Assembly (NCBI GenBank): GCA_017503105.1
Contig: JAFVTS010000021.1
Coordinates: forward strand, 1 to 48,732
DNA: 48,732 nucleotides
Origin: Clostridia bacterium
Lineage (GTDB): Bacteria; Bacillota; Clostridia; Oscillospirales; CAG-272
Direction of reading: 5' to 3'
The stretch's first letter is position 1, and the number at the start of each line of letters is the position of its first letter. A program made the position numbers and the translations under genes. A model generated the notes under the pieces. That model saw only the letters and a list, made by a program, of their open reading frames with translations, searched no databases and had not been told where the DNA came from. Shown one piece after another: positions 15,651 to 22,427 of the stretch.

Positions 15651-18587
15651 ATGAAAGGAAACGAAGCGAAAAAGATGCTCCATCTTGAAAAAATTACAAA
15701 GGATTACGTGACGTCTTCGGAAACCGTCAATGCCTTGAAGGGCATTGATATATCGTTCAGAGAAAAGGAATTCGTCTCTATCCTCGGCCCGTCGGGTTGC
15801 GGAAAGACGACTTTACTTAACATCATCGGCGGTCTTGACCACTATACCGAGGGCGACCTCGTAATAAACGGAAGAAGCACCAAATCATACCGCGACAGGG
15901 ATTGGGACGTTTACAGAAACCACAGAGTCGGGTTCATCTTCCAGAGCTATAACCTTATTCCGCACCAGAACGTGCTTTCAAACGTCGAGCTTGCGCTTAC
16001 CATCGCAGGCATCAGTAAGGAGGAGCGTATCGAGCGCGCGAAGGCTGCTCTTGACAAGGTCGGTCTTGCGGGTCAGTATTACAAGAAGCCCAATCAGCTC
16101 TCGGGCGGTCAGTGCCAAAGAGTCGCGATAGCAAGAGCTCTCGTAAATAATCCCGAAATACTTCTTGCCGACGAGCCGACGGGAGCTCTTGACACGGTGA
16201 CGAGCGTGCAGATAATGGACCTTATCCGCGAGATAGCGGGTGAGAGGCTCGTTATTATGGTCACTCACAACCCCGAGCTTGCAGAAAAGTATTCCACGAG
16301 AATAGTAAGACTTCTTGACGGTCTCGTCGTTGAGGACACGAACCCGATGACGCCTGAGGAGGAGGCGGAGGAGGAAAAGGCTCGCCTTGCTCTTATCGCC
16401 GCCGAGGAAGAAGAGCGCTTGAAGCTCGAAGAGCAGAGCGCCGAGGTGGGAAAGAAAAAAGCGCCCGTGAAGCCGAAAAAGGAAAAGGCAAAGATGTCGT
16501 TCTGGACAGCCTTCAAGCTCTCGGCGAAAAACCTTCTTACCAAAAAAGGCAGAACTGTGATGGTTGGCATCGCGGGCTCCATCGGCATCTTCGGCATTGC
16601 CGTCGTCCTCGCCTTTTCGACGGGCATCAAGGGCTACGTTGCGTCAATGCAGGACGATATGCTCTCGGGCAACCCGATAACTATTCAGGAAACCGCCCTG
16701 AACCTTGACGCTATGAGCAAGATGATGACTCCCGAGCAAAGGGAGGAGCTTGTAAAGGAAGCTAACAGAGCGTACGTCAACGAAATAGTAAAACAGCTCG
16801 TTGAAATGGGCGCGGACGTTGACGAGATGACTACTACCAACGTCATTACCAAAGAGTATATTGATTACGTAAAAGCAATGCCCGACGAATATTTCGCGGC
16901 AATGAAGTTTGGCTACGGCATCGGTCTTGAGCACAACGTGTACACCGATTTTTCCGTCAACGACGACCCGGGTATGACCGAGGAAATATCGATAACGGCT
17001 CTTACCAACAGATGCCTTGCAGTCCTCTCAAGCCTCGAGGGGTATGAGGATTACGCGGATCTTGTTGAAACGCTCGTGCCGTCATTCCAGCTTGCGCCCA
17101 ACAACGCCGAATATATAAAGGCGCAGTATCAGGTGCACGGTAAAGTGGCGAGCGGGCATAACGAGATAATGCTGGTTCTTGATTCCGATCAGAGGCTCGC
17201 CGATATTCTCTTGGCAAGACTCGGATACTACACGCAGGCTGAATTCGAGAATCTCGTACAGCACGCGGTAGATCAGAACTATCAGGGCAAGTATCCCACC
17301 TACTTTGATTATTCCGAGCTCGTTGGAAAAAAGTTTTATTACTATGACAACGATACGGTGTTTACCGTTCCCACGGAGCCTTTCAAGACGGTTACGGTAG
17401 ACGGACATACCGTCACTATGAACAACGAGTTTGATTATCATCCCACGTCGGAGGGCTTTGACAAGACGGGAGCCGTCGAGCTTACCGTGACGGGCGTGCT
17501 CGTGCCTAACGAGAATACGTCGTACGGCTGTATGACGTCGGGTATCTATTATACCGAAAAGCTCGCGGAGCACATAATAAGCGCTAACGCAGACAGTGCG
17601 ATAGTAAAGGCTCTTTACGAAAAAGGTTGGGTAACGCAAGAGGACGGAACGAAAGAAAATAAGGAAAGCGGAAGACTCATTCAAAGCTCTATAAGCCTGA
17701 TAGAGCCAAAGCTCCCCTCTCTCCCGAGCACTCCCGGGGCGGAAGACGCTGGCACGTCAACGCCCGTAACCGCACCTCAGGGCTACTATTTGTATAGCGG
17801 AATTTCGTACGTAGACGAGATATATCCCATAGGTGAGAAAATTCAGGGAGAAACTAAGACCACGGTCAATATCGTCGGTCAGAACTCATCTATGAATATG
17901 ATGATGTCTATGATGCCGCCCGAGGTTAGAGATAAGCTTCAGAAGATAGAGACCGACACGGCAATTATCACCTCTCTTGAAACGAAGAGCCTCTCCTCGC
18001 GCAACGTGGGCGGAGAAACGGTGCCCAATTTCGTCGCAATATATCCGAACGATTTTGACTCCAAGTATCTCGTCACCGACTACCTTGACAAGTGGAACGA
18101 AACTCACGAAGATCCAATGGAAAAGATCAATTATACCGACACCCTTGAGCTCATCATAGGTCTTATAAACAATATGATAGACATTGTGTCCACGGCGCTT
18201 ATCGCGTTTACGTCCATCTCGCTTATCGTTTCAACGGTAATGATAGGAATCATCACCTACGTTTCAGTAGTTGAGCGAGTCAAGGAGATAGGTATAATCC
18301 GCTCCCTCGGAGGACGGAAAAAGGACGTCAGCCACCTCTTCAACGCGGAGACGTTCATTATCGGTCTTCTCTCGGGAATTATCGGAATTGCCGCAACGGG
18401 GCTTGTCGCTCTGGTAGCGAACATCATTCTGAAGGCGATAATCGGAATACCGAATCTCGTAATGCTGACGTGGTATCACTCTCTTATTCTCATAGCGCTC
18501 AGCGTCGGTCTTACGCTTATCTCGGGTCTTATCCCCGCAAGAAGCGCCGCAAAGAAGGATCCCATAGAGGCGCTGAGAACTCAGTAA
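15651..18587 (+). CDS. ABC transporter ATPase fused to FtsX-like permease (MacB-type topology)
   Basis: This is a 978-residue fusion. The N-terminal ABC domain (about 10-230) has Walker A GPSGCGKTT, signature LSGGQ and Walker B ILLADEPTGALDT. A charged Glu/Lys linker follows (about 235-280). The first transmembrane helix lies in the GIAGSIGIFGIAVVLAF segment. A large extracytoplasmic domain of about 450 residues comes next, then three C-terminal helices with the FtsX/MacB core (SLIVSTVMIGIITYVSVVERVKEIGIIRSLGG). Such transporters act in peptide export, resistance or lipoprotein handling rather than classical uptake. The start is uncertain: the first ATG, or the ATG eight codons later just before the conserved ATPase sequence. 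It is bounded by terminators, with no partner gene. Confidence 0.88.
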   Translation: MKGNEAKKMLHLEKITKDYVTSSETVNALKGIDISFREKEFVSILGPSGCGKTTLLNIIGGLDHYTEGDLVINGRSTKSYRDRDWDVYRNHRVGFIFQSYNLIPHQNVLSNVELALTIAGISKEERIERAKAALDKVGLAGQYYKKPNQLSGGQCQRVAIARALVNNPEILLADEPTGALDTVTSVQIMDLIREIAGERLVIMVTHNPELAEKYSTRIVRLLDGLVVEDTNPMTPEEEAEEEKARLALIAAEEEERLKLEEQSAEVGKKKAPVKPKKEKAKMSFWTAFKLSAKNLLTKKGRTVMVGIAGSIGIFGIAVVLAFSTGIKGYVASMQDDMLSGNPITIQETALNLDAMSKMMTPEQREELVKEANRAYVNEIVKQLVEMGADVDEMTTTNVITKEYIDYVKAMPDEYFAAMKFGYGIGLEHNVYTDFSVNDDPGMTEEISITALTNRCLAVLSSLEGYEDYADLVETLVPSFQLAPNNAEYIKAQYQVHGKVASGHNEIMLVLDSDQRLADILLARLGYYTQAEFENLVQHAVDQNYQGKYPTYFDYSELVGKKFYYYDNDTVFTVPTEPFKTVTVDGHTVTMNNEFDYHPTSEGFDKTGAVELTVTGVLVPNENTSYGCMTSGIYYTEKLAEHIISANADSAIVKALYEKGWVTQEDGTKENKESGRLIQSSISLIEPKLPSLPSTPGAEDAGTSTPVTAPQGYYLYSGISYVDEIYPIGEKIQGETKTTVNIVGQNSSMNMMMSMMPPEVRDKLQKIETDTAIITSLETKSLSSRNVGGETVPNFVAIYPNDFDSKYLVTDYLDKWNETHEDPMEKINYTDTLELIIGLINNMIDIVSTALIAFTSISLIVSTVMIGIITYVSVVERVKEIGIIRSLGGRKKDVSHLFNAETFIIGLLSGIIGIAATGLVALVANIILKAIIGIPNLVMLTWYHSLILIALSVGLTLISGLIPARSAAKKDPIEALRTQ

Positions 18588-18634
18588 TTAAAAAAAGTTC
18601 AAGCCGCGCGGCAAAGCTGTGCTTGCTTGAACCA

Positions 18635-18681
18635 AACACCCCTAACAGTAAGCTTGTATGGGCTTTGCTGTTAGGGGTGTT
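18635..18681. terminator. Strong terminator between the ABC gene and the lipoprotein gene
   Basis: Perfect 14-bp arms (AACACCCCTAACAG/CTGTTAGGGGTGTT) have inner AAGC/GCTT pairing. A second, weaker hairpin (TTCAAGC...GCTTGAA) precedes it at about 18598-18631. It serves the plus-strand ABC gene and may also stop minus-strand transcripts. Confidence 0.85.
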
Positions 18682-18770
18682 ATTTAATTTCAAGAATAAT
18701 CTTTAAAGCAAAAACGGGCGCGTAACTCGGTGTTTTTCGTAAAGGTGAACGTATAATGAATGTTTTTAGA

Positions 18771-19160
18771 TTATTTAGAGAAAGTCATTGAAACTTTGCC
18801 AATGCCGGGAATGTTTGCTTCGGCATAGAAGCAATCTCCTTGAAAATAGCATTTTTCGTTGGAGTAAAGAATGTACGGAGCGTTAGGATTATCGTCGTTG
18901 GTAAAGGTAATGTATCCGTCATCATCTACCGTGTACGAACCGGTCTGTTTGGTTACAACATTGTTTTGCTTCGCTTCGTTTTCAAGTGTATAAGTCTTGT
19001 CTTTTTCATTGAACTCAATGTAATTGTATTCGTATGCTTCTACCGACACCCCGGGAAAATCCATATCGACAAGCTCGTATCGTTCCGCAGATCCAGAGCA
19101 AGAAGCAAGGCTGATCGTTACGATCGTTACAAGAAGCAAAAAACTTATAATTCTTTTCAT
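18771..19160 (-). CDS. Small predicted lipoprotein, function unknown
   Basis: This 129-residue protein has a Lys/Arg-containing N-terminal signal and an LASC lipobox (cysteine near residue 20), so it is probably anchored to the outer face of the membrane. The rest is polar, with a repeated beta-strand character (YTLENEA, SYTVDDDGYITF). That pattern resembles small clostridial lipoproteins of unknown function. It is monocistronic and divergent from the XRE gene; an RBS (GAGGAA) precedes the start. No specific family is recognised. Confidence 0.72.
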   Translation of the reverse strand: MKRIISFLLLVTIVTISLASCSGSAERYELVDMDFPGVSVEAYEYNYIEFNEKDKTYTLENEAKQNNVVTKQTGSYTVDDDGYITFTNDDNPNAPYILYSNEKCYFQGDCFYAEANIPGIGKVSMTFSK

Positions 19161-19252
19161 TGAAAATTCCTCCTCAAAAAGTAAAAAATATATATAAAAT
19201 TCAAATTACGTACACCGAAAAACGTAAGAATGAATTTAATACAAAAACATTA

Positions 19253-19302
19253 TAACCTGTTTTAGGTTAAAAGTCAATACCCTGAAACAGATTAGGTATA
19301 AT
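19253..19302 (+). promoter_or_regulatory. Promoter region of the XRE gene with inverted repeat
   Basis: The inverted repeat TAACCT-GTTTT-AGGTTA (19253-19269) lies upstream of a -10 TATAAT (19297-19302). The -35 is poor, so expression may need activation or be weak. The repeat is a candidate operator for the XRE protein just downstream. Confidence 0.5.
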
Positions 19303-19331
19303 TTTATTATAGGCTTTTGGGGGAGGGAAGA

Positions 19332-19547
19332 ATGAAATATCAAAGAATTCGCGATTTGAGAGAAGATAAAGATATGAACCAGACCCAAGTTGCTAAAATG
19401 TTGGGAATGTCGCAGACGGGTTATTCAAAATATGAAACGGGAGAAAACGATATTCCTACACCCGTTTTGATCAAACTCGCAAGATTTTACAATACGAGTA
19501 TAGATTATCTGCTTGGTGAAACGGACAACCCCGTAAGATATAAGTAA
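19332..19547 (+). CDS. XRE-family helix-turn-helix regulator
   Basis: This is a 71-residue single-domain Cro/CI-type protein. The pattern MNQTQVAKMLGMSQTGYSKYETGENDIPT shows the two recognition helices, with YLLGETDN at the C terminus. I prefer the ATG at 19332 because GGGAGGGAAG immediately upstream is the natural ribosome binding site. A longer reading from 19317 places that site inside the gene. It could regulate the divergent lipoprotein gene or itself. It converges on the end of the BMC operon, with a shared terminator between. Confidence 0.85.
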   Translation: MKYQRIRDLREDKDMNQTQVAKMLGMSQTGYSKYETGENDIPTPVLIKLARFYNTSIDYLLGETDNPVRYK

Positions 19548-19607
19548 GGTCTTTTTAGTAGTGTAAGTTTTATGCTTTGACGATATTATTTTGCCCGGTA
19601 TAAAGAA

Positions 19608-19641
19608 AAAATCAAGGTCGATCGCCGTCGGCCTTGATTTT
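19608..19641. terminator. Bidirectional terminator ending the BMC operon and the XRE gene
   Basis: AAAATCAAGG and CCTTGATTTT are perfect 10-bp arms with A/T tracts on both sides. It lies 42 bp past the last gene of the minus-strand microcompartment operon, marking the 3' limit of that locus. Confidence 0.85.
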
Positions 19642-19683
19642 GTTTTTTTGTTTGGATTTTTTTGGTTTGATCGTATTAGAGGA

Positions 19684-19986
19684 TCAAAGCAAATACGTGG
19701 GCATTTCGTCGCCAAGGGCGATTTTTTTGAAGCCTTCGGGTCTTTCTTCGTTCGCCGATATTTTGGGTGCCGTTTTCTTCTTCGGCGTCGCCTTTTTCGG
19801 AGCTGATTTTTTTGCAGACGCTTTGGGGGCTGCTTTAGGCGCAGCCTTCTTTTTCGGTGCGACCATTTCTACGACCTCGGGCGCGGGGTTTGCGAGCACG
19901 GTGCTGTTCTCCATATCGGGGGCTGTGCTCTTTACGTTTGAATATCCGTCCTTGACTCTTTTTATTGAGCTCTTACCTATCGGCAT
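19684..19986 (-). CDS. Short basic, disordered ParA-partner candidate (McdB-like by context)
   Basis: This is a 100-residue protein of unrecognised family. The N terminus (MPIGKSSIKRVKDGYS) is followed by a polar stretch. A low-complexity Lys/Ala/Pro tract (about residues 44-76, rich in APKK/PKKA units) comes next, and the protein ends in the hydrophobic MPTYLL. Its start overlaps the end of the ParA gene by 14 bp, so the two are translationally coupled. Small, disordered, positively charged adaptors paired with ParA ATPases occur in McdAB systems that distribute carboxysomes and other microcompartments. Lys/Ala/Pro tails also occur in nucleoid-binding proteins. A McdB-like adaptor is my preferred reading; a small ParB-like DNA-binding protein is the alternative. 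Confidence 0.7.
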   Translation of the reverse strand: MPIGKSSIKRVKDGYSNVKSTAPDMENSTVLANPAPEVVEMVAPKKKAAPKAAPKASAKKSAPKKATPKKKTAPKISANEERPEGFKKIALGDEMPTYLL

Positions 19987-20764
19987 ATTCTATGATCTCC
20001 TTTGCAAGCTTTGTATATTCTATTGCGCTTCTTGAATACTTTTTGTACGCCACGACGGGGCGGCTGTTGTCCTGCGACCATTCTATCGCGCTGTCAACTC
20101 TTATGTAAGTCCCAAAGAGTCTTGCAACGTCGCCGTCCTTCAGCGCTTCAACGGTTTGCTTGAAGTAGTTCTTTCTCTCGTCCGCCTTGGTTATGGCAAT
20201 TCCCATTACCTCAAGCCTCGGGGCTATGCTTTTCACCTGATTTATAAAGTCAAACATATTCGCAAGACCGAAAAGCCCCCACGGGCTTGCTTCAACGGGA
20301 ATTATCACGAAGTCCGATGCGCACATCACGTTCATAACCCATCCGCCAAGCGTTGGCGGCGCGTCTATCAGAACGAAGTCGTAATATCCGAGGGCGACCG
20401 TCGGCGCGAGGATCTTTTTCAGAATAAATTCCCTCTGCCACTTCGTGAAAAGGTCGAATTCCACGGAGCTCATAAGAGGCGTGGAGGGCACGATGTCAAG
20501 TCCCTCGTAGTCCGTATTTACGATGAATTCGGAGAGCTCGCGCTCTTCCTTTACGGCGGTGTAAAGATTTTTTCCGCTCTCGGCAAATCCGAGCGCTCTT
20601 TCCTCATCAAAGAGAGAGAGGGTCAGATTCATCTGCATATCCGCGTCGATGAGAAGCACCTTTTTGCCGAGCTTTGCCATAGCGCAGCCGACGTTTGACG
20701 CCGTCGTGGTCTTGCCGCTTCCGCCCTTGTTGTTCGCAAAGGCTATAACTTTCGTTTTGCTCAT
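19973..20764 (-). CDS. ParA/MinD-type ATPase, candidate microcompartment-positioning McdA
   Basis: This 263-residue protein has the deviant Walker A KGGSGKTT (Lys13 and Lys18), an LLIDADMQMN switch at 37-45 and Walker B FVLIDAPPTL. It lacks the N-terminal helix-turn-helix of type Ia plasmid ParA, so it belongs to the small class that includes McdA. Its ATG overlaps the stop codon of the EutP-like gene (ATGA), tying its translation to the BMC operon. No replication gene, centromere-like repeat or chromosome-partition neighbours are present. The likely job is ATP-driven distribution of microcompartments over the nucleoid. This is inferred from context and not proven by sequence. Confidence 0.85.
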   Translation of the reverse strand: MSKTKVIAFANNKGGSGKTTTASNVGCAMAKLGKKVLLIDADMQMNLTLSLFDEERALGFAESGKNLYTAVKEERELSEFIVNTDYEGLDIVPSTPLMSSVEFDLFTKWQREFILKKILAPTVALGYYDFVLIDAPPTLGGWVMNVMCASDFVIIPVEASPWGLFGLANMFDFINQVKSIAPRLEVMGIAITKADERKNYFKQTVEALKDGDVARLFGTYIRVDSAIEWSQDNSRPVVAYKKYSRSAIEYTKLAKEIIEYADR

Positions 20765-21222
20765 TTGCCGTCCTCCTGCTTTAGTCCCTTCGTGTCGTCA
20801 CCGGCAAGAAACGCGATAATATCCGCAAGTCCCTCGCCTGTGATGGCGCTGACGGGGAAAATCCTTTTACATCCCGCAAGTCGGAGCCACCTCTCAACAC
20901 GCTCGACGTTGGCGTCGGGCTTATCTATTCCCGAAATTATGCCGATGACCTCTCGGTTTACGAGGCTGGTGATACACGGTGAGAATATTGAATACGGCTC
21001 GTTTGCGCTCAGCACGAGCCCAACAACGTCCGCCTCGTATGCGTAAAGAGCCAAAGCGCCGCTCGTTTGCCTGAGCTCCGTATATTCGCCGGGGGTGTCT
21101 ATCACCGAATCAAGGTAGTTTATGTATTGCGTTTTATAGTAATGTATTTCCTCGCCACGGAGCGCTTGGGTAAGGGTGGTCTTTCCCGCCGCGACGCGCC
21201 CTATGAGAATTATCTTTTTCAT
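20761..21222 (-). CDS. eutP: EutP/PduV-type small GTPase-like protein
   Basis: This 153-residue P-loop protein has GRVAAGKTTL at residues 8-17, the IDTPGEY switch region, and the GIDKPDA and SAITGEGL segments expected for EutP/PduV. These proteins associate with ethanolamine and propanediol microcompartments; in Salmonella PduV is reported on the outer surface, and EutP has been described as an acetate kinase. The gene follows EutS/PduU by 2 bp and overlaps ParA by 4 bp. EutS-EutP neighbours are typical of Eut/Pdu loci. Confidence 0.88.
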   Translation of the reverse strand: MKKIILIGRVAAGKTTLTQALRGEEIHYYKTQYINYLDSVIDTPGEYTELRQTSGALALYAYEADVVGLVLSANEPYSIFSPCITSLVNREVIGIISGIDKPDANVERVERWLRLAGCKRIFPVSAITGEGLADIIAFLAGDDTKGLKQEDGK

Positions 21223-21224
21223 TT

Positions 21225-21584
21225 TTAAGTTCTCGTTATCTCGCAGCAGGTGTAGCCGAGCCTGTCGATAACGTATTCTCTTATAGCCGTGAATGCCGAT
21301 TCCACGCTTGAAACGCTGCCCGAGATGATGAGCGTGCCCGTAAATCTGTCGACAAATCCGATGTCCGCGCCCGATGATTTGATGGCGATGTCCGCGGCTA
21401 TGACCGCGCTTTCCGCAGGGCTTACGGTAAGAATGCCGATCGCGCTTCTTGAATAGTCCGTCTTGGGGTCAAGACCGAGCTTCGTGTAAAGCACGTCGTC
21501 GGGGTTTGCGATTATATGGCAGAGCGTTACCTGCTTGCCGGGGACGAGCTCTTGCACTATTCTCATATTTTCTTTAAGTTCCAT
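21225..21584 (-). CDS. eutS: EutS/PduU-type circularly permuted BMC-H shell protein
   Basis: This 119-residue protein has the EutS/PduU signature. An N-terminal extension (RIVQELVPGKQVTLCHII) precedes the permuted BMC fold. AIGILTVSPAESAVIAADIA and GTLIISGSVSSVESA follow, and it ends with CCEITRT. These hexamers form a minor facet component with a beta-barrel cap. The gene lies between the activase and the EutP-like gene. Confidence 0.93.
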   Translation of the reverse strand: MELKENMRIVQELVPGKQVTLCHIIANPDDVLYTKLGLDPKTDYSRSAIGILTVSPAESAVIAADIAIKSSGADIGFVDRFTGTLIISGSVSSVESAFTAIREYVIDRLGYTCCEITRT

Positions 21585-21620
21585 AATAATATCCTTTCGA
21601 TGTGGCGCTCTTCGTTGACG

Positions 21621-22400
21621 TCAGCCGCCGATCTGACAACTGAGACCCGATTCCTCCGCTACGGAGAGCAGGTATCTCATTTTTTCGTCGCTCGGGGGCA
21701 GAATATCCTTCATAGAATAATTTCTGCCAAGCCCCGCGTATTTGTCACTTCCGAGCCTGTGATAGGGAAGGAGATGGTGTTCTTTTACGCCTTTGAGCGA
21801 GCGGGCAAAATCGGAGATCGCTTTTATATCCTCCCTCGTGTCGTTGAAGGTGGGAATGACGGGCGTTCTTATTATAAGCTCGACGCCGCTCTCCGAAAGC
21901 CTTCTTGCGTTTTCAAGAATGAGAGCGTTATCCCTGCCCGTGTATTCTCTGTGCTTTTCGGGGTCCATATGCTTTATATCCATAAGGCAAAGGTCAAGGT
22001 AGGGGAGAATCTTCTCAAATTTTTCAAAGGGGAGCGACGCCGCCGTTTCTATCGCGGTATGAATGCCGCATTCCTTGCACTCTCTTAAAAGCTCCGCGGC
22101 GAAATCCGTCTGACAGAGCACCTCGCCGCCCGAGATGGTAACACCGCCGCCGCTTCTTCTGTAATACGGAAGATCGGCGAGTATTTCGGGCATTATCTGC
22201 TCGACCGTGACGTCGCGGCCGACGGTCTTCTCACGCCCGTTTTCCGAAAGCTTTTCTATATCGAAATTCTGCGACTCGGGGTTTGAGCACCACGCGCATC
22301 TAAGCACGCAGCCCTTGAAGAACACTATCGTTCTTATACCGGGACCGTCGTGTATTGAAAACCTTTGGATATTGAATATCCGTCCTTTCGTCTTTTCCAA
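21621..22400 (-). CDS. Glycyl radical enzyme activating enzyme (radical SAM)
   Basis: This 259-residue protein carries the radical SAM cluster motif GCVLRCAWCSNPE (Cys31, Cys35, Cys38), preceded by FSIHDGPGIRT. The GGGVTISGGE block follows near 84-93. It installs the glycyl radical on the dehydratase encoded 27 bp upstream. The stretch between the first cluster and the GGGVTISGGE block has no CxxCxxC-type ferredoxin insert. Activases of diol dehydratase, choline lyase and benzylsuccinate synthase usually carry one, so this protein has the compact architecture of PFL-AE. Confidence 0.93.
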   Translation of the reverse strand: MEKTKGRIFNIQRFSIHDGPGIRTIVFFKGCVLRCAWCSNPESQNFDIEKLSENGREKTVGRDVTVEQIMPEILADLPYYRRSGGGVTISGGEVLCQTDFAAELLRECKECGIHTAIETAASLPFEKFEKILPYLDLCLMDIKHMDPEKHREYTGRDNALILENARRLSESGVELIIRTPVIPTFNDTREDIKAISDFARSLKGVKEHHLLPYHRLGSDKYAGLGRNYSMKDILPPSDEKMRYLLSVAEESGLSCQIGG

Positions 22401-22427
22401 GCGTGGTACCTCCTTTCCCGTGCCTTT

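Noticed and set aside
19973-20764. Plasmid or chromosome partition ParA
   Set aside because: There is no HTH, no ParB with a canonical DNA-binding domain, no replication gene and no centromere-like repeats, while the gene is translationally coupled to the BMC operon.
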